Positions 18,190-30,125 are shown, numbered from the stretch's first letter. The stretch is 64,000 nt of DNA from Prorocentrum cordatum (GCA_963575745.1 CAUYUJ010001314.1:535592-599591); one strand, 5' to 3'. The notes: generated from the sequence alone by a model not told the origin. A program made the numbers and translations.

Positions 18190-19600
18190 GGTGAAGCGGC
18201 TGAGGGGGCTCCAAAACGGCCCAAGAGGGCCCCAAAACGGCTTCAGAAGGGCACCGGGACGGCCCCAAGAGAGCTTCAGATGGCCACCCGACGGTCCACG
18301 AAAGTCTCGAGACGACCCCAGAAGCCGTCGAGAGGGCCCCCGAGAGGACCTCAGGAAACCAAAAACGCTGATTCCCCTAAGGTTTCTGCCAGTTTTTCGG
18401 GTTCTCCCTTTTTTAGTCCCAAAAGTGCCCCAGACGGCGCAAGAGGCCCCAAAGATCGCCCGAAGACGGCCCCAGAGGCGCCCCAAAGGGGTCCAAAACG
18501 GTCCAAGAGGGCCCCCAGACGAAGAGGGCCCAAGAGGCCCCAAAGATCGTCCCAAGACGGCCCCAGAGGCCCCCCAAAGGGGCCGACAACGGTCCAAGAT
18601 GGCCCCCAGACGGCCCAAGAGGGCCCCAAGACGGCCCAAGAGGGCCCCCAGGCGGCCCCGAGAGAGCCCCAAGATGGCCCCAAGAGGCACCCAGGCGGGC
18701 CCGAAGAGGCGGTAGGAGGTTTGGGCTGCTTGGGCGTAGGGACTGGGCTGGCCCAAAGACGGCCCAAAAGCCCCAAAACGGTCCACAAGGGCCACCGATA
18801 TAATCCCAAGAATCCCCAGAGACGCTAAGGAACACCATGGTTCCCCACAGCGAGCGGTGACGAACAAGCTCTGAACACCAAGGCTCCCCAGAGCGCGGTG
18901 ACGTAAACAACTCTCAACATCAAGGCTCTCAGGAGCGAGCGGCAACGCAAAAGTCTTTGAACGCCAGGGCTCCCAACAGAGAGTTGTGACGTATCAAGGT
19001 CTTACCACCAAGGTTCCCAAGAGCGAAGGGCGCCGTGAGCCATCTCGGGCAAGTTCCTGATCCGCTCTTTCCGTTCCTGTGCCGGCCTAGGTGACGGAAA
19101 GAGCGAGGCACGAGCGAGAGACGTTGCGGTTGGCGCTTGCGCCTCCCGAGGGGGAGTGCAGAGGGGGGACTGTACAGGTCTAGTGTCCATTTGTCCGTGT
19201 CAACTGTCATATTGTATAGACAGCTTTGCAGGGAATATCAGTGGAAAACGAGCCTTACACGATTTTCCGTGTAAAGCTATACTTCAGCGGATGTAGACAC
19301 CGTTTTGCATGGAATATCTGTGTACATCGATGCTTACACACATGTATACATAGATTTACACGCAATCTCTTTGTACAGCAATAGTAACATAGCTGTAGAC
19401 ACCGGGGAATCATTCTGTGTGCATGGAACTCTCCGTGCAAAGCGATTCTTACACGGATGAAGAGTTTTATATGTAATCTCCGTATACAGCGAGCTTCAAA
19501 CGCTCCTGGGAAGTTCGAATGTTGGAAGGCGCTCGATGATTCGCTTCTATAGATGTGTGCGTTCACTCATGCGTATATGCGCATACATGGTACTTGTGGG
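18190..19600. repeat. Segmental duplication, copy A
   Basis: Four modules in order: GGCCCAAGA decamer array with core at 18358-18420 (18190-18790); ~46-bp AAGGCTCCC repeats (18830-19030); a hairpin with 12-bp perfect arms CGCTCTTTCCGT (19063-19074) and its complement (19094-19105); and an AT-richer ~50-bp degenerate tandem region (19200-19560) with words TGTAGACACCG, TTTGCATGGAAT and CTTACACGGAT. The same order returns at 19985-21065. Confidence 0.9.
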
Positions 19601-19604
19601 AACT

Positions 19605-19984
19605 GTGACGTAACAAGCTCTCTGAACACCAAGGCCCCCAAGAGCTCAAAGTGACTTGGCAAGCTCATCGCACGAAGGCTCCCGAGAGCGAGCAGCGACG
19701 TAAACAACTCTGAACACCAAGGCTCCCAAGAGCGAGCGGCAACTTAAACATCTCTTAACACCAAGGCTCCCAAGAGCGAGCGGCAATATAACAATCTCTG
19801 AAGACTAAGGCTCCCAGGAGCGAGCAGTGACGTAACAAGCTCTCAGCACCAAGGCTCCCAAGAGCGAAAGGTGCGGTGAGCCATCTCGAGCGCGTTCCTG
19901 AGACGTTCTTTCCGTTCCCGTGCCGGAACAGGTGACGGAAAGAGCGAGGTACGAGCGCGAGACGTTGCGGTTGGGGCGAAGCCT
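19605..19984. repeat. ~46-bp AAGGCTCCC repeats with third hairpin module
   Basis: About six units from 19610 to 19870, then the hairpin module (arms near 19904-19915 and 19935-19946, one mismatch). This looks like a partial third copy between the two duplicated blocks. Confidence 0.85.
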
Positions 19985-21065
19985 TCACCTTTTCAGTCCC
20001 AGAAGGGCCCCAGACGGCCCAAGAGGCCCCAAAGATCGTCCCAAGACGGCCCCAGAGGCGCCCCAAAGGGTCCAAAACGGTCCAAGAGGGCACCCAGACG
20101 GGCCCAAGAGGGCCCAAGAGGTCCCAAAGATCGTGCCAAGACGGCTCCAGAGGCCCCCCAAAGGGGCCGACAACGGTCCAAGAGGGCCCCCAGACGGCCC
20201 AAGAGGGCCCCAAGACAGCCCAAGAGGGCTCCCAGGCGGCCCCAAGAGAGCCCCATGATGGCCCAAGAGGCTCCCAAGCGGGCCCGAAGAGGCGGTAGGA
20301 GGTTTGGGTTGCTTGGGCGTAGGGACTGGGCTGTCCCAAATACGGCCCAAGAGTCCCAAAACGGTACAAAAGGGCCCCCGATAGATTCCCAAGAATCCCC
20401 AGAGACGCTAAGGAACACCATGGTTCCCCACAGCGAGCGGTGACGCAAAAGTCTTTGAACGCCAGGGCTCCCAACAGAGAGTGGTGACGTATCAAGCTCT
20501 TACCACCAAGGCTCCCAAGAGCGAAGGGCGCCTTGAGCCATCTCGGGCAAGTTCCTGATCCGCTCTTTCCGTTCCCGTGCCGGCCCAGGTGACGGAAAGA
20601 GCGAGGCACGAGCGAGAGACGTTGCGGTTGACGCTTGCGCCTCCCCAGGGGGAGTGCAGGGGAGGGACTGTGCAGGTCTAGTGACCATTTTCCGTGTCAA
20701 TTGTCATATTGCAAAGACAGTTTTGCAGGGAATCTCCACGAGCCTTACACGATTTTCCGTGTAAAGCTATACTTCAGCGGATGTAGACACCGTTCTGCAT
20801 GGAATGTCTGTGCACATCGATACTTACACAGATGTAGACATATCTGTGCACGCGATCTCTGTGTAAAGCAATAGTAACATAGCTGTAGACACCGGGTAAT
20901 CATTATGTGTGCATGGAACTCTCCGTGCAAAGCGATTCCTACACGAATGAAGACACCGTTTTACATGGAATTACGTGGAGTAAATATTCGTATGCAGCGA
21001 GCTTCAAACGCTCCTGGGAAGTTCGAATGTTTGAAGAAGCTCTATGATTAGCTTATGTAGATGTG
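19985..21065. repeat. Segmental duplication, copy B
   Basis: Decamer array 19985-20390, AAGGCTCCC repeats 20415-20530, hairpin arms 20561-20572 and 20592-20603 (perfect), and the AT-richer 50-bp repeat region 20700-21050. It is highly similar to 18400-19600 module by module. Confidence 0.9.
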
Positions 21066-21067
21066 CG

Positions 21068-21086
21068 CGTTGATTCTTATACATAC

Positions 21087-21120
<34 letters not shown>

Positions 21121-21130
21121 GTATGCGCAG
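21068..21130. repeat. (TA)n tract
   Basis: CATACATATATA then pure TA to about 21120, followed by TATGCGCAG and a C run. Confidence 0.95.
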
Positions 21131-21641
21131 CCCCCCCCCCAGCACCCATTCATTTTGCATCGGTCCTTGAACGGTTCACTCTCTCTCTCTCTCTCTCTCT
21201 CCCTCTCACACACTTTGTCTCTGCTTATAGAAGGCGGAGGAGGAGGAAGAGGAGAAGGGGGGAGACAGAGGCGGAGGGGGACAGAGAGAGAGTGAAAGGG
21301 GGAGACTCGACGGAGCAGCGATCCCTGTGAAATCACAATGTTTGCGAAGCCTGGGGGCACCCACAGCACCCACAGCACCCGCTGATTTCCCCTCGGGCCT
21401 CGGCCTGTGCACAGCTCGCTCCCACTCTTCCTATTAGTGCTTATTTTCAATATCGTCGTCCATCTCCCCACCCCATCCCCATCATCTTTTCCTTCCCCCT
21501 TCATTCCTCCCCCCTTCTCCCTCCCCCTCCCATGGCATCCCCTTGCGCCTCGTTTCTCTCCCTCTCTCTCCCTCTCTCTCCCTCTCTCTCCCTCTCTCTC
21601 CCCCCCTTGCTCTCTCATCCTCCCGTTTCCGTAGCCCATTC
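21131..21641. repeat. Pyrimidine-rich flank with CT dinucleotide tracts
   Basis: (CT)n runs at 21178-21203 and 21559-21602. Segment 21300-21350 (CGATCCCTGTGAAATCACAA) is a diverged copy of 22046-22075 inside the palindrome, and 21136-21150 (CCCCAGCACCCATTC) matches the outer end of the right arm. It appears to be an earlier, rearranged piece of the same element. Confidence 0.7.
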
Positions 21642-23338
21642 TTTGTTTTTTTTCTTTCCACGTTGTCTTTCGCATCCCTTCCTCCGCTCCCCTTTTTGTT
21701 CTCTGTCCCGTTGTCCTCCGTCCTCCTTGCCGTCCTCTCTCTCTCGCTTGCCACTTCTCCCCATGGGGGCTGCGGGCGCCTTTTTCGTCGCCTCCGCGCA
21801 GGGGAGACCAACGCTTGAAGGGGCGCCATCCTCCACACAGGAAGACCAAGGCTTGCAGGGACCTTCCCCCAGACACGCCAGTGCCCCCACACCCTATGAT
21901 TTAATATGGATTTCTCTCACACAGGAGGAGGAGGGGGAGGAGGATCAGGGGGGAGACAAATATGGAGGGGGGACAGCGAAAGAGAGAAAGAGATAGAGAA
22001 AGGGAAATGAGAGAGAGAGAGAGAGGGGGAGACTCGAGGGAGCAGCGATCCCTGTGACACCACAATGTTTGCGACGCCTGGGGCCCCCAAACTCTGTTAT
22101 GTCATTTAGATGTTTGGGATTTCCGGGGTCAGAATCCCAGAGACCCTATGATTTCATTTGGATGTTTTTCTGATTTTTGTGATTTTCTGCCCTCAAACAA
22201 AATCAGCTCTGGAGCCCCTCAGGGGTCAGAATCATAAAAATCACAATGAAGTCACAGGTTTCGCGATGCCAAGGTGCTCCAAACCTTATGATTTCAGGTG
22301 GATGTTTGGGGTTTCTGGGATGAGAATCCCAGAAACCTTATGATTTCATTGGGATGTGTCTGATTTTTTGAATTTTCTGCCTTCCAGCAAAATCAGCTCA
22401 GGAGCCCTTCAGGGGTCAGAATCCCAAACGTCCCAATGAATTCGCAGGTTTCGCGATGTCAGGGTGCCCCAAACCTTATAATTTCACTATGATTTTTGGG
22501 ATTTCTGAGATGCGAATCCCAGAAACCTTATGATTTCATTCGGATTTTTGAGATTTTTGCGATTTTCTGCCCTCCAGTACAATCAGCTCAGAAGCCCCTC
22601 AGGGGTCGGAATCCCAAAAATCCAAATGACTTCGCATGTTTCGCGATGTCAGGGTGCCCCAAACCCTATGATGTCATTTGGGTTTTTGTATTTTCTGGGA
22701 TGAGAATCCCAGAAACCTTATGATTGCATGTGGATGTTTGGTACTTTTGGGATTTGGGAGGGTCTGGGCCCACTTGTGCTGATTTTTGCTGGAAGGCAGC
22801 AAAATCACAAAAGTTCTGAAAATCCAAATGAAATCATAAGGTTTCTGGGATTCTCATCCCAGAAATCCCAAAAATCACAATGAAATCGTAGGCCTTGGGG
22901 CACCCTGACATCGCGAAACCTGTGAATTCATTTGGATTTTTGGGATTCTGACCCCCGAAGGGCTCCTGAGCTGATTTTGCTGGAGGGCAGAAAATTCAAA
23001 AAATCAGAAACATCCAAATGAAATCATAAGGTTGCTGGGATTCTCATCCCAGAAACCCCAAACATCCACCTGAAATCATAAGGTTTGGGGCACCCTGGCA
23101 TCGCGAAGCCTGTGTATTGGTTTGGATTTTTATGCTTCTGACCCCTGAGGGGCTCCGGAGCTGATTTTGCTGGAGGGCAGAAAATCATAAAAATCCCAAA
23201 ACATCCAAATGAAATCGTAAGGTTTCTGGGATTCTCACCCCGGAAATCAGAAACATCCAAATGAAATCATAGGGTTTGGGGCCCCCAGGCGTCGCAAACA
23301 TTGTGGTGTCACAGGGATCGCTGCTCCCTCGAGTCTCG

Positions 23339-23377
<39 letters not shown>

Positions 23378-23715
23378 GCTGTCCCCCCTCCATATTTGTC
23401 TCCCCCCTGATCCTCCTCCCCCTCCTCCTCCTGTGTGAGAGAGAAATCCATATTAAATCATAGGGTGTGGGGGCACTGGCGTGTCTGGGGGAAGGTCCCT
23501 GCAAGCCTTGGTCTTCCTGTGTGGAGGATGGCGCCCCTTCAAGCGTTGGTCTCCCCTGCGCGGAGGCGACGAAAAAGGCGCCCGCAGCCCCCATGGGGAG
23601 AAGTGGCAAGCGAGAGAGAGAGGACGGCAAGGAGGACGGAGGACAACGGGACAGAGAACAAAAAGGGGAGCGGAGGAAGGGATGCGAAAGACAACGTGGA
23701 AAGAACAAAGACGAA
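21642..23715. repeat. ~2-kb palindrome with ~1-kb arms
   Basis: Left arm about 21642-22740 and right arm about 22795-23715 are reverse complements with small differences. Matched pairs include 21880-21892 with 23465-23477, and the Gly/Arg-rich frame in one arm recurs on the other strand. Within each arm is a ~189-bp tandem unit (three copies, for example at 22150, 22341 and 22529) with CAAAATCAGCTC, GCCCCTCAGGGGTC, GGTTTCGCGATG and TGGGATGAGAATCCCAGA. A ~50-bp unpaired spacer (22742-22794) separates the arms. Confidence 0.9.
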
Positions 23716-23734
23716 GAATGGGTGCTGCGGGGGG

Positions 23735-23985
23735 CTCTCCATATATATATATATATACAAGACTGCATTGGCGCTGAGCGCCATGCACCTTGGTCCTTTG
23801 GAATTTGCACGCTAGCGGAGTGCGAGCGTGCGTCCATGCGCACACACATGCGTCTATGAATGCATAGTACATTTGTACATATATATATAGATATGTATAT
23901 ATATATACGTTTGTATGGATATGTACATGTACATGCAAATGGTCAGTGTAATTATGCGTGCGCATACACAAGCGTATATCAGGCG
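23735..23985. repeat. TA tracts and dispersed GCATTGGCGCT motif
   Basis: TA runs at 23741-23757 and 23879-23911 surround a second copy of the segment found at 9313-9360. No coding signal is seen. Confidence 0.7.
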
Positions 23986-23999
23986 GTAGTGGCCTGACC

Positions 24000-24460
24000 A
24001 GTTGCTCATATCATCGCGCCACTAAAAGGCGCGAGGGTCTCAGGCAAACGTGGTCAGACTACCATGGGACAGTGCGTCGCCGAGGTCAGTGTTGCGAGGA
24101 CGTCCCGGGTGAAAATGGCTTGAACACCTCCGCTCAGGGGAGGGCATATCCGAAGTCAGCCGTGCGAGGAAGTTTCAAGCGAGGAGTGGTCTGAACACCT
24201 CTGTTCAGGGCATCCTTGAACTTAGAGTTGCGAGAAGTCGCACGCGAAAGTGGCCGAACCACCATGGTGCAAGGCACCTCTGAAGTGAGACTTGCGAGAG
24301 TGTCTCAGGCGACAGTGGCTGGAACACCTCAACTGAAAGTGTCTCGGGCCCCAGAGCTGCGATAATGTCTCAAGCGAAAACGGCGGGACCGATGCGAAGC
24401 AAGGCGCTTCTGAGGTCGGAATTGCGAGCATATCTCTGGCGAAGCGGATTAGACTACTTT
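24000..24460. repeat. ~66-bp tandem repeat 'TTGCGAGGACGTCTCAGGCG'-type
   Basis: About seven degenerate units with GAAGTCAG, GTTGCGAGGA, TCTCAGGCGA, AGTGGC and GAACACCTC. The same unit recurs at 37885-38065. Confidence 0.85.
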
Positions 24461-24474
24461 CCGTTATCTCCTAT

Positions 24475-24935
24475 TCCTCCTTCCCTTTTTCCTTTCCTTT
24501 CCTCCTCCTCCTCCTCCCCCCCCCTCCTCCTCCTCCAACCCTGGTTCCCAACAGCGCGTCCGGATGAGATGGTGTCGTGGCCCCGATGGTTTGTATTGAG
24601 TGTTGCGAGAAGCTCAGTCGAGGCGGGAGGAGGAACGCGAAGAGGATGAGGAGAAGGAGGAGGAGGAAGAGGAGGAGGATGAAGAGGAGGAAGAGGATGA
24701 AGAGGACAGAATACGTGGATATCTGGGGCACAGCCGAGGTGTCGCGGAAGAAATCCGCAGCTGAGACTTTGGAGAGTGAGGAGAGCTGCTTCTGCTAGAC
24801 CTTTGGCGGGGAAGTAGGAGAAAGAGGAGGAGGAGGTAGGACATCACGGGGAATTAGGAGAAGGAGGAGGAGGAGGAGGTAGAGGAGGAAGAGAATGAGG
24901 AAGAGGAGGAGGAGCTCTTGGGTCCTGCGGTGGTT
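24475..24935. repeat. (CCT)n then (GAG)n tracts
   Basis: Pyrimidine triplets at 24478-24540, purine triplets at 24625-24710 and 24820-24915, separated by short unique sequence. Confidence 0.85.
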
Positions 24936-25019
24936 TGAACGAAAAATGGCCTCGCTGCGCCATTTGATACGACAACGACGACGACGAAGAAGGCGACGAC
25001 AAGGAGAAGGGATAATGAG

Positions 25020-25610
25020 AAGGGAGACCGCTTTTTTGGGATCTCGTGGTGCGCCTCTCGGGGCCCTCTGGGAGGCAGTTTTGAAGCCTCTTGTGGGTGT
25101 TTTGGGGTTCTTGGGATGTTTTTTGGGGCCTCTTGGGGGCCTCTTGGGGGCTCCTTGGGGCCTCTTGGGGGCCTCTTGGGGCCTCATGGGGCTCTCGCCG
25201 GGCCTCTTGGGGCCCTCTCGCGGCGGAAAATTTAGTTTTTGAATTTTTGGGCGCCCTCTTGGGTCTCTCTTGGGGCCGTCTTGGTGCTCTCTTGGGTCGT
25301 CTTGGGCGCCTCTTGGGCGGTCTCGGAGCCCTCCTGGACCGTGTTGGGGCCTTTTTGGGGGCCTCTTGGGCAGTATTGGGGCGATCTAGGGAGCCTCTTG
25401 GGCCATTGTGGAGCGTCGGGAAGCGGGAAAAGCGAGAAGGCCAAAAACATCGAAAAACACACAGGATAATCAACAATTGTAGCCTCTCGGGGCTCTCTTG
25501 GGAGGCCTCTTGGGGGTCTCTGGGGGCGTCTTGGACGCGTCTTGGGCAGTCTTGGGCCCAGATTGGGCGTCTTGGGCCGATGTTTGGGTGTCTCGGGGCC
25601 CTCTTTGGCC
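25020..25610. repeat. 'GGCCCAAGA' decamer array, reverse orientation
   Basis: Plus strand reads CTTGGGGGCCTCTTGGGG. The core at 25408-25490, read in reverse, has TTTTTCGATGTTTTTGG, CTTCTCGC and GCTTCCCGACGCTCC, the same core as in the forward arrays at 38910 and 26390. Confidence 0.88.
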
Positions 25611-26082
25611 GTCGTGTTTTTTTTTTTTTTTCGCGTCGCACTCGCAGGACAGACACGGAGCACTCTGCAGGGGCGCCCCAAAGGCTCGGGGAGGCCGAAA
25701 TTCGTTTTTTTTGGGGGGGGGCACCGTGTGCCGCTTTTCCGGGGTCCCCGGCCCTGTAAAAATATATAAATAGGAATATGTGTGTATGAATTGGTAGGAG
25801 TTCCCGGGCCCCCCAAAGTGTACTGCTTTATCTTCCGGCCGTTTCGGATCCGGCGGGGGGCGCCAAGAAACGTCAAAGGGGGCCGAGAAATGTCCACAAA
25901 AGGGCGCCAAGATGGCCGAATAGCGCTCCAAGAGAACCCAAGACCGCACAGGAGCGTTCCAGAATTGGTCCAGCATGGCCGAAGACAGCCGAGGGGGCTT
26001 CAAGACGGCCAAGATGCTTTCAAAAGGGCTCCCACGAGGCACTCAGGAGGCGAACGAAATGGGTTTTTCTATGTTTTTCCCC
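25611..26082. other. Poly(T), G run and decayed decamer sequence
   Basis: A 16-T run at 25616-25631, a T8-G9 run near 25706-25722, and from about 25860 a degenerate CAAGA-type repeat. No gene is recognised. Confidence 0.5.
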
Positions 26083-26395
26083 CAATCAGAGCTTGCCTTT
26101 GTAGGGGTCCTAGCGGATTCATATGGTTAGGTGAGCGCGTGGCGCCGAATTCGGCTGCACGCCCGGGTGCCCGGGTGCCCGTCAGCCCTGTAGCCTGATA
26201 GCCGACCTAATAGCCCTGTAGCCCAATAGCCCTATAGGTCTATAACCCTATAGTCTTATAGCCCTATAGCTCCATAGCCCTATAGCCATATAGCCCTATA
26301 GCCCTAGAGCGCTATAGCCCTATAGCCCCATGGCCTTATAGTCCTAAAGCCCTATAGCCCTGTAGCCCCATATCCCTATAGCCTTAAAAAGATTA
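26083..26395. repeat. Octamer composite element, locus 1
   Basis: Begins CCCCAATCAGAGCTTGCC, then GGATTCATATGGTTAGGTGA, a short GGGTGCCC octamer run and about 20 degenerate TATAGCCC octamers. The same order is seen at 27352 and 35097. Confidence 0.85.
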
Positions 26396-26799
26396 TGATG
26401 GTTTTTCTCATGTGTTCTCGCTGTTTCGTGCTTCCGACGGTCCAAGACAACCCACGAGGCCCCAGAAATCAGTTTAACACTGCCCAAGAGACACCCGAAG
26501 AGGGCGCCATGACGGCGCAAGAGAGCCCCAAGACGGCCCAAGAGCGCCCCAAGACGGCCCACGAGGCGCCCAAGATCGCCCAAGAGAGCCCCAAGACGGA
26601 GCCCAAGAGGGGGAACACGAACAGACAATTCGAGCCTTCCGTCCCAAGAGGCCTTCAGGAGGCCCCAAGAGGCACCCAACAGAGCCCAAGAGGCTCCCCA
26701 GAGGCCCCCTAGAAGCCCCACGAGGCCCCAAAGAGGCCCCAAAAGAGGCCCCAAGAGCACCCCAAAAGGCCCCCAAGAGACCTCCAAACCATACTGGTG
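26396..26799. repeat. 'GGCCCAAGA' decamer array
   Basis: Core at 26396-26445 (GATGGTTTTTCTCATGTG, TTCTCGCTGTTTCGTGCTTC) followed by the decamer array to about 26790. Confidence 0.85.
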
Positions 26800-27351
26800 C
26801 ACAGCAAAGGACCGCCTAGACTATCGTTGCATCGCAGCGCTGCATGACATGACATGGCACGGCACAGCACGACAGAGCTTACCGTGCCAGTTCATATTAC
26901 AGTATGGTTCAGTATGCAAAATCATTGCATTACATAGCTGTGTCTAGCTGAGCCCAGCACTGCACGTCACGACGTACCATTGCCCAGCATGGCATTGCAT
27001 CTCATGACACACATACACACATCGTAGCGTACTATGGCATTCCAATGCGCATACATTAATCGAACAGCACCGTACTGCTCTGCGGAACACTAAACCGATA
27101 TCATGAACATATCACACCTCCGTTGTTCCTCTTACCGTCGTCCTGCTTATTTTAGCCAAACAGCTCATAACATGGCATATAGTTGCATTGCGTTGCATTG
27201 CATAACACGGTATGCCGTGTCTGTGCATACCATGTAACACGGTAGCATCGTTCTTCGTAGGAAACATAGCATGATATGGTTCAGCGTATCATCTCATATT
27301 TTCATCTAACATTTCACAGCGCAGCATTGCATGGCATGCAATGCGCACTGT
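26800..27351. repeat. Degenerate pentamer repeat (GCATG/GCATT)
   Basis: The words GCATT, GCATG, GCACG and ACATG recur at five-base spacing. No coding signal. A related stretch lies at 28815-28935. Confidence 0.65.
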
Positions 27352-27835
27352 TCCCCAATCAGAGCTTGCCTCTCTAGGGGTCCTAGCGGATTCATATGGT
27401 TAGGTGAGGTGGGGCGCCGATTTGGTGGCCGGTGGCCGGGTGCCCGGGTGCCCGGGTGCCCGTGGGTGCCCGGTGCCCCAGGATTTCGGTGGCTGGTGCC
27501 CGGGTGCCCAGGTGCCCGGGTGCCCGTGGGTGCCCGGGTGCTCGGGGGTGCCCGGAGGTGCCTGGGGGTGCCCGGGTACCCTATAGCCATATAGCCCTAT
27601 AGCCTTATAGCCCAATAGCCCAATAGCCCAATAGCCCAATAGCCTAATAGCCCATCTAGCCCATATAGCCTTATAGCCCAATAGCCCTATAGCCCTAAAG
27701 CCCTAGAGCCCCAGAGCCCTATAGCTCTAGAGCCCTATAGTACTATAGCCCTATAGCTCTATAGCCCTATAGCCCTATAGCCCTATAGTACTATAGCCCC
27801 TATAGCCCAATAGCCCAATAGCCCTACCTATACGA
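27352..27835. repeat. Octamer composite element, locus 2
   Basis: Starts TCCCCAATCAGAGCTTGCC at the pentamer repeat border, then GGGTGCCC octamers (27430-27570) and TATAGCCC octamers (27575-27830). Confidence 0.9.
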
Positions 27836-28109
27836 CCACCCTGCGGGTGATAAGGAGGTTGGGGGGGAGGGCCCCAGCAATGGGCAACAGTTGTGATTGT
27901 TGTTGTGACGATGCCAATGGAGAGTGTTGCGTTGCCGCTCGCTCTTGGGAGCGTCGGTGTCGAGTTGTGTACATCACCCTTCGTTCTTTGGCGCCTTGGT
28001 ACAATTCGTCCCTCCCCCTGGGAACCTGCCCAACCTGCCCAACGGCAGCCAACGGCGGCATGTGGTCACAGAATACTGGAGCGCTGGCAAAGGCTGGCGC
28101 AGCCCGTGC
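27836..28109. other. No recognisable gene
   Basis: GC-rich sequence holding one reverse copy of the AAGGCTCCC repeat (27930-27960). Open frames continue into simple repeats and have no motif. Confidence 0.4.
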
Positions 28110-28325
28110 CCCCTCTTGCACTATCGATCTCACTATCGATCTCACTATCTCACTATCGATCTCAAAATCGATCTCATCATCGATGTCTCTCGGCCGGTCT
28201 CACTGTCGATCTCACCATCGATCTCACTATCGATCTCACTATCGATCTCACTATCGGTTTCCCTAACGATCTCCTTTTCCACCTCACTCGATCGATCTCA
28301 CTGTCGATATCAGCGTCTCATCATT
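28110..28325. repeat. 12-bp repeat 'TCACTATCGATC'
   Basis: About 16 degenerate units, most containing the palindrome ATCGAT. Confidence 0.92.
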
Positions 28326-28690
28326 ACCATCATCATCATCATCAACATCATCATCATCATCATCGGGACACCGACGGGACACCGACGGGACACGGGCGGG
28401 ACACCGGCGGGACACCGCGGGCCCCCAGACGCCTGGACGGCAATCATTTGGTCCGGCCGCGCCTCAGCTACACGGGACCCCAGCGGGACACCGGGCGGGA
28501 CACCGCGGGCCCCCAGACGCCCGGACGGCAATCATTTGGTTCGGCCGCGCCTCAGCCACAGGAGACTTTCTCTCGCCCGCCCACGCAGCTTCGCCTCGCC
28601 CGCACGCACGGCACGCACGAACACGAAACCGAAATCGATTTCCCAGTGGGGGGGCTCTCCGTTCCACTTCGATCTCACCCCGCAACCTCC
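28326..28690. repeat. (CAT)n, GGGACACCG repeats and an ~85-bp tandem duplication
   Basis: (CAT)n to 28362, then GGGACACCGAC units. A block with GCGGGCCCCCAGACGCC and GGCAATCATTTGGT occurs at about 28416-28478 and again at 28503-28560. Confidence 0.85.
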
Positions 28691-28935
28691 GATAGCACTA
28701 TACCCCTATAGCCATATAGGCCATATAGCCCTATAGCCTCATAGCCCTATAGCACTATAGTCCTATAGCCCCATAGCCCCAACAAACATATGATTGGGTT
28801 TTTTTCTCCAGTATCATTGGGTCCATCATGCTATTGCATTGCGTACTGCATAGTGCCATTGCGCTTTATAGCATGGCATGGTGTATCATGGTATTCCATA
28901 GCATAGTGTAACATGGCGCTGTAGCGCTGCATTTT
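28691..28935. repeat. TATAGCCC octamers, then pentamer repeat
   Basis: Octamers 28691-28785; GATTGGGTTTTTTTCTCCAG near 28793 resembles the right border of the 35-kb composite; degenerate GCATG pentamers follow (28815-28935). Confidence 0.75.
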
Positions 28936-29754
28936 TTCCTGGCCCATAGCTTGGCGACAGATCACTGGTCGACCGGTCGATGAGAGCGGAGGAGGAGGAA
29001 TGAGGAAGGGGCAGGAGGAAACAGAGAATGTTGACCTGCATTTGCATCTAAGGGGTAAATCGACCAGCAGGGCCCAGGCCACGACAGCGGGGATAGTCAT
29101 CGGTTAAACGATGTTCAGTTTGCCTCCTCCTGCTGCTCCTCGAGCCGACGGTCGGGGAGCGCGTTGTCGGCGCGCGCCCCGCGGGCTCAGAGGAGCAATG
29201 CTTTGTGGTGCAGAGTGCCGCGAGGCGGCAAGCCACAGAGTCCAGGCTATCGAGACACCCGAGGGTCTCGGGTTGCGCGACCCGCGAGCGCGCCCAGACC
29301 TCGCTGAGATGTTTAATGTCGCCTCCTGCCGTAGGTCCTGCCATGGGCCTCCCGGAGGCACGAGGCGGCAGGCCGCCCTTATGATTACATTTTCCATTGC
29401 TCTTACTATCCCGGGCATTCGCGAAAGAGAAACACAACTTGATCCTCCTGCCTCATCGTGCCTGCCGAATTGCGGTCCTACCTCTCTCCTCTCCATCGCC
29501 CGTCTTTTCGACACTCTTCACGAGCACCTTCTGCGAAAGAATCCCGAAAGCCATTGGAACGTCTATGACAAGCACTTCCCTCCACCATACGTCGGCAACA
29601 AGGAAAGCACGCTTCCCGTGGCCCCCGGGCCACAAAAGACAGTGTTCAATTTTCTCCGAAAAGCGAATAATTTTGTACACACGAGTTTTGATAGAAAATG
29701 CCACTGCCAGTACACTTTTCGTTTACCCCAACCGCTGCCCAGCGAAGGGCGTGT
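28936..29754. other. Unrecognised mostly single-copy segment
   Basis: An open frame runs 29111-29977 on the plus strand with parallel frames on the minus strand. The composition of its middle part (29370-29750) is protein-like, but no domain or motif is recognised. Its last third is decamer repeat, so it is unlikely to be one intact gene. It could hide exons. Confidence 0.35.
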
Positions 29755-29940
29755 CATGAGAATCTGGGCCACTTGGAGCTGTCTTGGGGAGCTCTTGGAG
29801 CCTCTTGAGCATCTTTGGAGCCATCTTGAGCCATCTTGGGCTATCTTGGGCCATCTTGGAAGTCATCTTGGGCTCACTGAGGCCCTTTTGGAGACGTCTT
29901 CGGCCATCTTGGACGCTCCAACTACCAGCGGAACGCCCCG
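29755..29940. repeat. 'GGCCCAAGA' decamer array, reverse orientation
   Basis: Reads TCTTGGGCCATCTTGG and variants; short array without a clear core. Confidence 0.8.
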
Positions 29941-29974
29941 TCCAGCTCCAGGGGAGGGCGTAAGGGAGAGGGGT

Positions 29975-30125
29975 TAATCCCTCCCCGAAGGAGAAGAGAC
30001 GCTGGAAGAGGAATCTCTCTAAGCCGCCTACGCCCTGAAGGGCTGGTGGGATTCAAGGACCTCTGGGCGCAACGCTGAAGCCAGTCTGGGAAACGTGCCA
30101 GGACCACCTCCGTGCCCACGTGAGG
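29975..30125. repeat. Dispersed repeat, copy 1
   Basis: CTCCCCGAAGGAGAAGAG, TAAGCCGCCT and AGGGCTGGTGG in order. A second copy lies at 30737-30815 (CTCCCCGAAGGGAAGAGG, TAGACCGCCT, AGGGCTGGTGG). Confidence 0.7.
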
